From: JAAFHN01 sp031421855 | GTDB lineage: Bacteria; Pseudomonadota; Gammaproteobacteria; Burkholderiales; Burkholderiaceae_C | NCBI GenBank assembly: GCA_031421855.1 | Contig: JANOPN010000174.1 | Coordinates: 1 to 16,911, forward strand | Direction of reading: 5' to 3' | Length of the DNA: 16,911 nucleotides | Part shown: piece after piece, positions 1-6,691 of the stretch | How positions within the stretch are numbered: the first letter of the stretch is position 1 | Layout: every line of letters starts with the position of its first letter | Notes under the pieces: generated by a model | What the model was told of the DNA's origin: nothing | Databases searched by the model: none | Seen by the model: the letters and a program-made list of their open reading frames with translations, nothing else | Position numbers and translations under genes: made by a program

Positions 1-530
1 GGGAACAAACCAATGTGAGTCTCGGGCATGGCGGCCTTGGTGCGCTCGGTGCCGATTCGATACCGCATCTGCCCAGCTTTGGGTACGCCCCGCTGCGACG
101 CGACCGGGTCGTGCGCGCACAAACCCATGCCGCCGCCCATGACAACGCCGTCGAGCAGCATCAACATGGGCTTAGGAAAGCAGCTGATTTGGTGGTTGAG
201 TGCGTATTCTTCAGTGAAAAAATCTTCTAACTCGGGGTTTCCTGCCAAAGCGGCGGTGTGAAAAAACCGAATGTCGCCACCTGCGCAAAAGTGTCCAAAA
301 TGCGGATCTGACGCGTCTTTGCTGGATCCGCGAACCGCCACTCCAACGACCGCGTCATCAATCGCCCAAGCGTCCAGCGCGGCCGCGATGAGCCTGACCA
401 TGTTCAAGTTGAGCGCATTCAATGCTTTTGGCCGATTGAGCGTGATGCAGCCAATCTGCGCGCCACTTGCGCCTCGCAACTCGCAAATCACGTCTGCGTT
501 CTGGTTGGAAACAAGTGGTGAATTAATCAT
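1..530 (-). CDS. 3-hydroxyisobutyryl-CoA hydrolase (enoyl-CoA hydratase/isomerase superfamily), C-terminus outside window
   Basis: The first 176 codons of a minus-strand gene are visible; the rest lies beyond position 1. The crotonase fold is recognisable: TLNRPKALNALNLNMV at residues 30-45, the CoA/oxyanion-hole segment CAGGDIRFF at 82-90, GVVMGGGMGL at 128-137 and MPETHIGLF at 168-176. The combination of EEYALN, RYRIGTERT and MPETHIGLF is characteristic of the 3-hydroxyisobutyryl-CoA hydrolase branch (valine degradation, EC 3.1.2.4) rather than of ordinary enoyl-CoA hydratases. Beta-oxidation or other short-chain hydroxyacyl-CoA thioesterase activity cannot be excluded. The ATG at 530 gives the expected N-terminus, but no Shine-Dalgarno motif precedes it. 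Instead a copy of the 32-bp interspersed repeat ends 6 bp upstream. A role in acyl-CoA catabolism fits gcdH further upstream on the same strand. Confidence 0.85.
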   Translation of the reverse strand, partial: MINSPLVSNQNADVICELRGASGAQIGCITLNRPKALNALNLNMVRLIAAALDAWAIDDAVVGVAVRGSSKDASDPHFGHFCAGGDIRFFHTAALAGNPELEDFFTEEYALNHQISCFPKPMLMLLDGVVMGGGMGLCAHDPVASQRGVPKAGQMRYRIGTERTKAAMPETHIGLF

Positions 531-536
531 TTTTTT

Positions 537-568
537 ATAGCATTGAAGTCAATGAATTCGGCGAACAA
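537..568 (+). repeat. Interspersed 32-bp repeat, copy E (most diverged)
   Basis: This copy begins ATAGCA, then a free triplet, then a core reading TCAATGAATTCGG, and ends GAACAA. It has 5 mismatches in the 29 fixed positions compared with copy A (2393-2424). It fills most of the 58-bp gap between the hydrolase start (530) and the stop of the sensor gene (589). On the minus strand it reads TGCTATAAA just before the hydrolase ATG, which resembles an extended -10 element but is too close to the start for an ordinary leader. Confidence 0.7.
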
Positions 569-588
569 AAGCACAATTGCGCACTAAA

Positions 589-2394
589 TCAGCCCAACTT
601 ACCCTGCACCGACTGAAATGCGCCACTGGCGGCGTTTTGCAACTCGCTGGCTCGCAGCACTCGAATGCTGCGCCCGTCCCAGCCGATGTCGGACATCAGG
701 CGGTGCAGCATTTCGGACCGCACTATGGGCCAATCACCCCAGTTTGGCGCACATAGACTGCCCACGATGCGAAAGAGCAGCGACTCTTTGTTGGTCGCGC
801 CACCGCGATCCATCAAACCCAGCGCGATCAAGCGCGACATCCGATCAGATAAGCCTTCGTCCGATGTTGTGTTGGGCATCAGCAATGCAAAAACATCAGT
901 GTTAACCCGCACCACCGTGTCAGACTCGGTGCAGACCGTGTTCAGTACGCGAACAACGCGCTTCAACCGCCGATCTTCCGGCTCTGTATCGCCTTGCAAC
1001 CTTGGCATAACCCGCACAAACACCACCGAGCAGCACGTGCGGTTGGTCAATGACAGTCGATAGGCTTGCTCTACCGACGAATCAAACTGCGCGGCTGCAA
1101 CGAATCCGGTCAGCGGGTCGAGTTGGGCCAAGGTTTCACTGCGCACTGAACTGGCATGGGTTCGTTTGGCATGAGTGTGCAGTGCCACGAGGAGCAGCAA
1201 CACTTCAAACATCACTGCCCACATCGGCGCTGACTTGGGCAGCACATCGACATGGGTGACACCAAGGTCAGCCGACGTGGTCAAGGCAAACACGATTACC
1301 AGCGGTGAAAAAGCCAATAGCCACAGCCATGCGGCCAACACACCTTGCCTGACTGCGCGCAAAACAATGCCAAACGTCACGCTAGAGACGACGGCGATGC
1401 TGACAAAAAACATCGTCGCAACCCAATGGACGCTATTGATGCCAAACGACAACACCGCGATGCAGCCAAACACGATGGCCCCAAATGAGATTCGCGACCA
1501 CAACACATGGGTTCGCTCACCCAAAAACATGGATCGACAAAACTGCAATTGCACAATCACGGCAACCTGTGCGATGGTCAGTGTCAGGATGTGGGGCAGC
1601 CACTCGGGCGAGTGAGGCCAAAAAAGCCTCCCCCCAAGCCCTGTGTAGGTCGCCACGGTTGCAAAGACCAAGCAGGCATACAGGGCGTACCAAACATATC
1701 GGGTGTCTCGGTAGATGATTCCGAATGATGCACTGATGACAATGGCCAACAACACCGCACCCAAGAACACCCCAAGACGTAAAAAATCCAATTGTGCATC
1801 GGCCGACAGCACATCACCGCGCTGCATCGTGGGTGCCAGCATCATTGGCCGATTGTTGTGAACCGACAACAAGAAGTCGCCGGGGGCAATGCCGAGCACC
1901 GGCAACACAAACTGGGGGCTCAACGAGCGAACGGGCCACTCGCGGTTGGCGATGAAGTCGCCCGCAGACCATGACCGCCATTGCCCTTCGGCACCCCGGT
2001 GGTGCAGGGTTGCGCGATCTAAAAAAGGCTTGCCTACACTCAGGTGCCACTGTTGCAGCGTTGGGGCACCGCCATCAGCCACCCTGAACCAAAACCAAGT
2101 TTGTGTGCTCGACCCAAGCGGGTACAGGTGCGGTTGGTTGTGTAGCTTGAAGGCGCTTGGCGCTAGGTTCAGCACTTGTTCGGGGCTGGTATCGAGTGCC
2201 AAGCCCTCGATCACCCAAGCAGAAATACGCAAGGGATCAGTCGACAAGCCCGACAACACAATCGTGGGCATCGAGCCTGCATGGGTTTCGGCCGCGCGAA
2301 TCTGCGAGCCGAAAACGACCAGCGAGCACACGAAAACGACCAACCATGCTCGCAAGCCATGCGCAAGACCCACTCGATATTTTTCAAATACCAT
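589..2394 (-). CDS. 7TM-DISM membrane sensor with degenerate GGDEF-like domain
   Basis: The protein has about 601 residues from the ATG at 2394. Residues 1-35 form a signal peptide (hydrophobic WLVVFVCSLVVFGS, then an RAAE cleavage region). A periplasmic domain of about 150 residues of the 7TMR-DISMED2 type follows (TQTWFWFRVAD, FLLSVHNNRPMMLAP). Next are seven hydrophobic segments, roughly residues 200-410 (7TMR-DISM_7TM). The C-terminal third resembles a diguanylate cyclase domain: it opens with the usual linker DPLTGF, but the signature stretch is RVNTDVFALLMP instead of R-GGDEF-ALLLP. Both glycines and the catalytic glutamate are lost, so cyclase activity is unlikely; it may bind nucleotide or act through partners. 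The frame stays open to a TTG at 2424, but the upstream 10 codons are interspersed repeat sequence, so the ATG is preferred. It lies 42 bp downstream of gcdH on the same strand. Confidence 0.8.
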   Translation of the reverse strand: MVFEKYRVGLAHGLRAWLVVFVCSLVVFGSQIRAAETHAGSMPTIVLSGLSTDPLRISAWVIEGLALDTSPEQVLNLAPSAFKLHNQPHLYPLGSSTQTWFWFRVADGGAPTLQQWHLSVGKPFLDRATLHHRGAEGQWRSWSAGDFIANREWPVRSLSPQFVLPVLGIAPGDFLLSVHNNRPMMLAPTMQRGDVLSADAQLDFLRLGVFLGAVLLAIVISASFGIIYRDTRYVWYALYACLVFATVATYTGLGGRLFWPHSPEWLPHILTLTIAQVAVIVQLQFCRSMFLGERTHVLWSRISFGAIVFGCIAVLSFGINSVHWVATMFFVSIAVVSSVTFGIVLRAVRQGVLAAWLWLLAFSPLVIVFALTTSADLGVTHVDVLPKSAPMWAVMFEVLLLLVALHTHAKRTHASSVRSETLAQLDPLTGFVAAAQFDSSVEQAYRLSLTNRTCCSVVFVRVMPRLQGDTEPEDRRLKRVVRVLNTVCTESDTVVRVNTDVFALLMPNTTSDEGLSDRMSRLIALGLMDRGGATNKESLLFRIVGSLCAPNWGDWPIVRSEMLHRLMSDIGWDGRSIRVLRASELQNAASGAFQSVQGKLG

Positions 2395-2424
2395 AGCAAC
2401 AAACCCAATGAATCCGGTGACCAA
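2393..2424 (+). repeat. Interspersed 32-bp repeat, copy A (taken as the reference copy)
   Basis: The copy is ATAGCA, a free triplet ACA, AACCCAATGAATCC, then GGTGACCAA. It occupies almost the whole gap between gcdH (stop at 2437) and the sensor gene. On the minus strand its last bases (TGCTAT) run into GG and so help make the ATG start of the sensor gene at 2394. The TTG that extends that frame is the first triplet of the repeat on that strand. Confidence 0.85.
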
Positions 2425-2436
2425 TGGCCAAAAACA

Positions 2437-3615
2437 TCAGAAAAATGCTTGAATGCCGGTCTGGGCGCGTCCCAAAATCAAGGCGTGCAAATCGGCCGTG
2501 CCTTCGTAGGTGTTGACCACTTCCAAGTTCACCATGTGGCGAATCACGTGGTATTCATCGCTGATGCCGTTGCCACCCAGCATGTCGCGGGCAACGCGGG
2601 CGATCTCCAGCGCTTTGGCGCATGAGTTGCGCTTCATGATGCTGGTGATCTCAACCGCTGCGGTACCTTCGTCTTTCATTCGCCCGAGCCGCAGACACCC
2701 TTGCAAAGCAAGCGTGATGTCGGTTTGCATGTCGGCCAGCTTCTTTTGCACCAACTGGTTGGCGGCGAGCGGCCGGCCAAACTGCTGGCGATCCATCGTG
2801 TATTGGCGGGCCGTGTGCCAGCAAGCCTCTGCCGCGCCGAGTGCGCCCCAAGCGATGCCGTAACGAGCCGAATTGAGGCAAGTAAAAGGGCCTTTTAAGC
2901 CGCGCACCTCTGGGAAAGCGTTCTCAGTCGGCACAAAGACCTTGTCCATCACGATCTCACCCGTGATGGATGACCGCAAGCCCACTTTGCCCATGATTTT
3001 TGGCGCGCTAAGACCATTCATGCCTTTGTCAAGGATGAAGCCGCGAATGGAGCCTGCGTCGTCTTTGGCCCAAACCACAAACACATCGGCCACTGGGCTG
3101 TTGGTGATCCACATCTTGCTGCCGGTCAGCTCAAAGCCGCCGTCGACTGATTTTGCGCGACTCAGCATGCCGCCCGGGTCCGAGCCGTGGTTAGGCTCAG
3201 TCAAACCAAAACACCCGATGAACTCGCCGCTTGCCAGCTTGGGCAAATACTTTTTGCGCTGCGCCTCAGTGCCAAATTCAAAAATTGGCAGCATCACCAA
3301 CGAGCTTTGCACGCTCATCATGCTGCGGTAGCCGCTGTCAACCCGCTCGACTTCGCGCGCAATGAGCCCGTAGCACACGGCATTCAGCCCTGCTCCGCCG
3401 TACTCAGTCGGGATCGTTGCCCCCAAAAGGCCCAATTCGCCCATCTCTTTGAATATGCTGAGGTCGGTACTCTCGTTGCGAAACGCGTCGCGAACCCGCG
3501 GCATGAGCTTGTCTTGGCAGTAGGCATGTGCTGCCTCTTTGACCATGCGCTCGTCGTCACTGAGTTGTTGGTCGATGAGCAGGGGGTCGTCCCAAATGAA
3601 TCGTGCGTTGGCCAT
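2437..3615 (-). CDS. gcdH: Glutaryl-CoA dehydrogenase
   Basis: A 392-residue FAD-dependent acyl-CoA dehydrogenase that converts glutaryl-CoA to crotonyl-CoA (EC 1.3.8.6) in lysine, tryptophan and aromatic dicarboxylate degradation. The three acyl-CoA dehydrogenase domains are complete and of family-typical length. GYRSMMSVQSSLVM (about 95-109) carries the Arg/Ser that distinguish glutaryl-CoA dehydrogenases. CFGLTEPNHGSDP (135-147) and WITNSPVADVFVVWA lie in the FAD and substrate region. The catalytic base is Glu371 in VNTYEGTADLHALILGRA. A GGAG Shine-Dalgarno sequence lies 6 bp before the ATG at 3615. The gene has no electron-transfer flavoprotein or lysR gene directly beside it. It is transcribed towards the membrane sensor, from which repeat copy A separates it. 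Confidence 0.95.
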   Translation of the reverse strand: MANARFIWDDPLLIDQQLSDDERMVKEAAHAYCQDKLMPRVRDAFRNESTDLSIFKEMGELGLLGATIPTEYGGAGLNAVCYGLIAREVERVDSGYRSMMSVQSSLVMLPIFEFGTEAQRKKYLPKLASGEFIGCFGLTEPNHGSDPGGMLSRAKSVDGGFELTGSKMWITNSPVADVFVVWAKDDAGSIRGFILDKGMNGLSAPKIMGKVGLRSSITGEIVMDKVFVPTENAFPEVRGLKGPFTCLNSARYGIAWGALGAAEACWHTARQYTMDRQQFGRPLAANQLVQKKLADMQTDITLALQGCLRLGRMKDEGTAAVEITSIMKRNSCAKALEIARVARDMLGGNGISDEYHVIRHMVNLEVVNTYEGTADLHALILGRAQTGIQAFF

Positions 3616-3749
3616 TCAGACTCCGATGTGAATTGATTTCGTATGAGTTTAGTTCGGTTTTTGCCTTCGGCTAATCACCCCATAGCTGCGGCTAACAACA
3701 AAGCGGCGCACAATGGGAACCAATCCGTTCAACCGCGATCAACCACGAT

Positions 3750-4139
3750 ATGCGCCGACTCTTCATCCTTTTGCTGATGTGCTTGCTGCCACTGCATGGG
3801 TTTGCTGCGGCCAAAATGAGCGTTGAGATGGTGTCCATGCCTTCTGGTTTTTCGGATGCCGATGCGAAATCGCTAGCCCTAGCCGCAGAGAAATCAGCGA
3901 TCAAGGGCGAGTTGGAGTCAAAAAACACGATGCCATGCCACCAAAGCATGCCCGACACTGATGCGGTGTCGGCGGCGGCTTGCTTGGCGTGCACGGCTTG
4001 CCACATGTTGGGTTTGAGTGTCGCCTTCGCGCCCGTGCCGCTGGCAAATCCCCCTTTTGCAGCGCCACAACATGTTTCTTCAGCCGATACCAGCGCTGAC
4101 GCGATTTTGGCTGTGAAGCCACCCAAATCCAGCCCCTGA
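3750..4139 (+). CDS. Small secreted Cys/His protein, first gene of a metal-type envelope cassette
   Basis: The protein has 129 residues with a clear signal peptide (MRRLFILLLMCLLPLHGFAAA). The mature part is low in complexity and carries candidate metal ligands: Met-Pro-Cys-His at 61-64, and Cys78, Cys81, Cys84 and His85 in CLACTACHMLG, a C-x2-C-x2-CH cluster. A Pro-rich tail ends VKPPKSSP. The layout (leader, C-x2-C near a short hydrophobic stretch, PP-K tail) is reminiscent of the small DUF2946-type proteins that accompany copper or TonB genes, but I cannot confirm membership. The context supports metal handling: three downstream genes on the same strand encode an outer-membrane-like protein, an HMA protein and a MerT-like protein. 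No Shine-Dalgarno sequence is obvious. It is divergent from gcdH across a 134-bp gap. The function is not established. Confidence 0.65.
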   Translation: MRRLFILLLMCLLPLHGFAAAKMSVEMVSMPSGFSDADAKSLALAAEKSAIKGELESKNTMPCHQSMPDTDAVSAAACLACTACHMLGLSVAFAPVPLANPPFAAPQHVSSADTSADAILAVKPPKSSP

Positions 4140-4218
4140 CACCACAAGTCCGTCTGCAATCCGCCTGATTCCTCGGGCTAGCAGGCACTTTGCAGCCGGC
4201 TTAGCCGCTGCGGTCTTC

Positions 4219-4224
4219 AGGAGA
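4219..4224 (+). promoter_or_regulatory. Shine-Dalgarno AGGAGA that fixes a TTG start
   Basis: AGGAGA lies 7 bp before the TTG at 4232. No ATG in the same frame is near, and the signal peptide starts directly after this TTG, so the gene very probably uses TTG. Confidence 0.7.
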
Positions 4225-4231
4225 ATCCATT

Positions 4232-4930
4232 TTGAATCCCAATTTTCGACTTCGCGCGCTGCTCGTGGGTGCTGCGACATGGCTCGCATTTAGTTCAACG
4301 CAGGCGGTCGCTGCGCCCATGGCTTATAGGGGCGGCACGATGTTCATGTCGGCCTTTTCAAACGATGAGGCGGAGCTCAGCGCCAATTACTCGCTCACGG
4401 CTCGAGACGCGTTGGGCTACGCCGTTGCTCGGCAAACCAGCGATTTGGCAGGCGGAGCAGGCAAAAGAGTCACGCAGCATTTGACCTACACCCGACTCGC
4501 CAAACGCTGGAATTTGCCCGACGCACAAGCCAACATTTGGCTGTATGGCAACCTAAACCAGGTGCGCGGCGCGGGATTGAATGCGCCAGTCACGGCATTT
4601 GAGCCGGGGTTCCAAGTTGACTACGAGACGACTCGGGTCTACGCTGCGACCAGTTGGCACAGCCAACGTGCCAGCGGCGCGAGTGACCGGCTGGTGCGCC
4701 ACAACCAAATGGATGTGCGCGCCGGGTTTTCGTTTTACGAAGCCGAGTATGACGAGATTCAACCTTGGCTCATCGTCAAGATCAACCGCGAAACGGGTTG
4801 GATTCGCGAACGCAGCGTCACACCCATGATTCGGCTCATCAGCAAGGCCTACTTCTTGGAAGTCGGTATCAAACGCGACTTGATCGAGCAAACCAGCAAC
4901 CCGCAATTCAACCTCATGCTCACTTTTTAA
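4232..4930 (+). CDS. Predicted outer-membrane beta-barrel protein of the metal-type cassette
   Basis: The protein has 232 residues and starts at a TTG with a well-placed AGGAGA. A signal peptide (hydrophobic LLVGAATWLAFSS, then TQAVAAPM) is followed by alternating polar and aromatic stretches that read as amphipathic beta strands (ANIWLYGNLNQV, TTRVYAATSWHSQ, MDVRAGFSFYEAEY, KAYFLEVGIKRDL). The C-terminus FNLMLTF ends in Phe with hydrophobic residues at -3, -5 and -7, the usual beta-signal for outer-membrane barrel assembly. I do not recognise a named family. It lies 92 bp after the small Cys/His gene and 17 bp before the HMA gene, so the four genes are probably cotranscribed. Inference: it serves as the outer-membrane part of the same metal route. 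A periplasmic beta-rich protein is the alternative. Confidence 0.65.
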   Translation: MNPNFRLRALLVGAATWLAFSSTQAVAAPMAYRGGTMFMSAFSNDEAELSANYSLTARDALGYAVARQTSDLAGGAGKRVTQHLTYTRLAKRWNLPDAQANIWLYGNLNQVRGAGLNAPVTAFEPGFQVDYETTRVYAATSWHSQRASGASDRLVRHNQMDVRAGFSFYEAEYDEIQPWLIVKINRETGWIRERSVTPMIRLISKAYFLEVGIKRDLIEQTSNPQFNLMLTF

Positions 4931-4947
4931 CTATCCAGAAAATCACC

Positions 4948-5298
4948 ATGTCAAAACTCAAATCAATCCTCATCGCCGCTTCCATCACACTGGGCGGCTT
5001 TGCTAACGCGGCCTCACCAGCGCCAGCAGGTGACAACTTGCTCCTCAAAGTCAACGGCATGGTTTGCGCTTTTTGCGCCCAAGGCATCGAGAAACGCCTA
5101 ACCGCCCTGCCCCAAACCCAAGCGGTGTATGTGAATCTGGCCCAAAAAACCGTTGCTGTTCAAGTCAAACCAGGACAAAAATTTGACGCCGCCCAGGTCA
5201 AAGCTGAAATCATCGATGCGGGCTATGAGGTCACCAGCATTGCCGCGACTGCCAAGACCACGACACAGGTCAAGGCAGATTTGGTGGCTAAAAAATGA
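4948..5298 (+). CDS. Periplasmic HMA-domain metal-binding protein (MerP-like)
   Basis: The protein has 116 residues from the ATG at 4948; an upstream open frame overlaps the preceding gene and lacks a leader. The signal peptide MSKLKSILIAASITLGGFANA is followed by one ferredoxin-like heavy-metal-associated domain. Its binding loop GMVCAFCAQGIEK has Cys40 and Cys43, and the domain ends near IIDAGYEV at 89-95. This is the arrangement of MerP and of periplasmic CopZ-like carriers; the metal (Hg, Cu or another thiophilic ion) cannot be read from the loop. The Phe in the loop (CAFC) and a Lys-rich tail after residue 103 are individual features. The stop codon overlaps the next start as ATGA, which implies translational coupling with the MerT-like protein. 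Confidence 0.85.
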   Translation: MSKLKSILIAASITLGGFANAASPAPAGDNLLLKVNGMVCAFCAQGIEKRLTALPQTQAVYVNLAQKTVAVQVKPGQKFDAAQVKAEIIDAGYEVTSIAATAKTTTQVKADLVAKK

Positions 5299-5684
5299 CA
5301 GACACCGATCAAAAAGCCCCGCTGCTTGGCAGCTGGATGAGCCTGTTTGCGAGCTCCAGCACGTTGATTTGCTGCGCGTTGCCGGCGCTGTTGGTGTCGC
5401 TGGGCGCGGGCGCGGCGCTCAGCAGCTTGGTCAGCGTGTTTCCGCAGATTGTGTGGTTGTCGGAGCACAAAACAGCCTTGTTCGGTTTTGCGTCAGCCAT
5501 GATGGTTTTGGGCGGCTGGATGCAGTGGCGCAACCGCTTTGCGCCATGCCCAATCGACCCTAAGCTTCGCAATGCCTGCCTGCGAACCCGCAAACTCTCA
5601 CTGAATTTGTATTGGGGCTCGCTGGCCGTTTTGGCAATTGGTGGCTATTTCGCCTTCATCGCGCCTTGGCTCCTTGGTGGCTGA
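5295..5684 (+). CDS. MerT-like inner-membrane metal transport protein
   Basis: The protein has 129 residues with about four hydrophobic segments (roughly 14-36, 38-57, 60-76 and 104-127). The first carries a vicinal cysteine pair, Cys26-Cys27, in STLICCALPALLVSLG. This matches the CC-LP-LL motif of MerT helix 1, which takes metal from the MerP cysteines. A loop between helices 3 and 4 has Cys85 and Cys95 (CPIDPKLRNAC), comparable to the cytosolic Cys pair of MerT. It is translationally coupled to the HMA gene by ATGA. No merA, merR or other mer gene is adjacent, so classic mercury detoxification is not supported; uptake or export of another thiophilic metal is equally possible. The gene ends within a hairpin shared with the opposing parA-like gene. 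Confidence 0.75.
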   Translation: MTDTDQKAPLLGSWMSLFASSSTLICCALPALLVSLGAGAALSSLVSVFPQIVWLSEHKTALFGFASAMMVLGGWMQWRNRFAPCPIDPKLRNACLRTRKLSLNLYWGSLAVLAIGGYFAFIAPWLLGG

Positions 5685-5704
5685 CGCGGGCTCGATGCGC
5701 GTCA
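5682..5704. terminator. Short hairpin carrying both stop codons of a convergent gene pair
   Basis: TGACGCG (5682-5688) and CGCGTCA (5698-5704) form a 7-bp stem with a 9-nt loop. The TGA stops of the MerT-like gene and, on the other strand, of the ParA-like gene are the outer ends of the stem. Neither strand has a T tract, so intrinsic termination is uncertain. Confidence 0.35.
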
Positions 5705-6691
5705 AACCGAACAGTCAATTCGCCTCATGATGGCCCGTGCCAACGCCCCAAAGTCAGCCTTCGCGTCCTGAACCGCTTGGGAATGGTTGCCGATCGCGCC
5801 GTCGGCGTGGGTCAGGTGGAAGATTGGCTTCCTCACCTCTTGTGCCATAGGCATGAGGCTGCGGTAGTGCTTGAGTCGCGCAAGGCAGTGCGCATCGGCA
5901 CTGTCAATGCGCTCAGGTGCGATGAGCTTTTGATAGGTTCCGGGGATTCGATCAGCCCAATTTTTGTACGCTTTTGCGGGTCTGGTCAATCTTTCGCTGT
6001 GTTGCATCAACACGTACCCGATCGCGTTCATCGCACCTTTGGGGAGCTCCATTTTCTGGCTTGATCCATTTTGCAAGCGCTTGCCCCAATCCTCGCGCCA
6101 TTGGGTCAAGGTTGGACCCAAATTTTTCAGCCCCTGCAACGAGAAAAGATCGGCCGCTAATGGAATTGCGACAAAGTCGGTTGCGATCAGTGCCGAGCGA
6201 TTGATCGCACCCAAGTTGGGGCCGACATCCGCCAAAACAATCTGTGCGTTGTGCTGTGAGGCAGCTATCTGGGCCACCTGCCAAAAAGCGGTCAACACTT
6301 TAAATGATCGAACCCGAGAGCCAGAGTCGAGCGCATTTGGCCACTCTCGCGACAACATGTCTTCAAAGCTTGCTAATCCCAAGTCGCCGGCGACCAAATG
6401 CAAGTGTTGACTGATTTGCTGCGTGATTGGGGGCAATATGTCGCCAACTTCGGTGAGCGGGCGGACACACTGATAGATAGTTGTACCGGTTGTTGGCTCG
6501 GTATCAGGATTCCACAGCCCGTTCAAACAGTCTTCAGTCAAAAACGCTGATGTCAAATTCGCCTGCGGGTCGAGGTCGACGGCCACGACCCGATATCCCA
6601 TATCTGACAGCATCCAGGCCAAGTGATAAATCAGCGACGTCTTGCCAACACCGCCTTTGTTATTGAAGAACGTGAGGACTGGGACGCTCAT
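5702..6691 (-). CDS. ParA/MinD-type ATPase (chromosomal, without a parB partner)
   Basis: The protein has 329 residues. The deviant Walker A box NKGGVGKTS (11-19) has the signature Lys12 and the P-loop Lys17. DLDPQAN (39-45) is the Walker A' region, and IVLADVGPNLG with Asp155 is Walker B. This places it in the ParA/Soj deviant-Walker family, which forms ATP-dependent DNA-bound dimers. About 130 C-terminal residues (from about 200) extend past the standard core and contain MQHSERLTRPAKAYKNW. ParA ATPases that partition DNA lie beside parB and parS; here the only partner is the AlbA_2/HATPase gene, whose stop overlaps this start as ATGA. The pair is therefore probably one functional unit, and a partitioning role is not supported. 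The C-terminus converges on the MerT-like gene. Confidence 0.85.
   Translation of the reverse strand: MSVPVLTFFNNKGGVGKTSLIYHLAWMLSDMGYRVVAVDLDPQANLTSAFLTEDCLNGLWNPDTEPTTGTTIYQCVRPLTEVGDILPPITQQISQHLHLVAGDLGLASFEDMLSREWPNALDSGSRVRSFKVLTAFWQVAQIAASQHNAQIVLADVGPNLGAINRSALIATDFVAIPLAADLFSLQGLKNLGPTLTQWREDWGKRLQNGSSQKMELPKGAMNAIGYVLMQHSERLTRPAKAYKNWADRIPGTYQKLIAPERIDSADAHCLARLKHYRSLMPMAQEVRKPIFHLTHADGAIGNHSQAVQDAKADFGALARAIMRRIDCSV

Noticed and set aside
1108..1117. GAATCCGGTC in the sensor gene as a further copy of the 32-bp repeat
   Set aside because: Only the central ten bases are similar; it encodes part of the family motif DPLTGF and lacks both ends of the repeat.
3692..4159. Minus-strand open frame of 155 codons
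   Set aside because: It is opposite the secreted Cys/His gene, which has a signal peptide and an operon context; the minus frame has neither.
5702..6691. ParA-like gene as evidence for a plasmid partition locus
   Set aside because: There is no parB, no parS-like repeats, no replication gene, and the neighbours are chromosomal metabolic genes.
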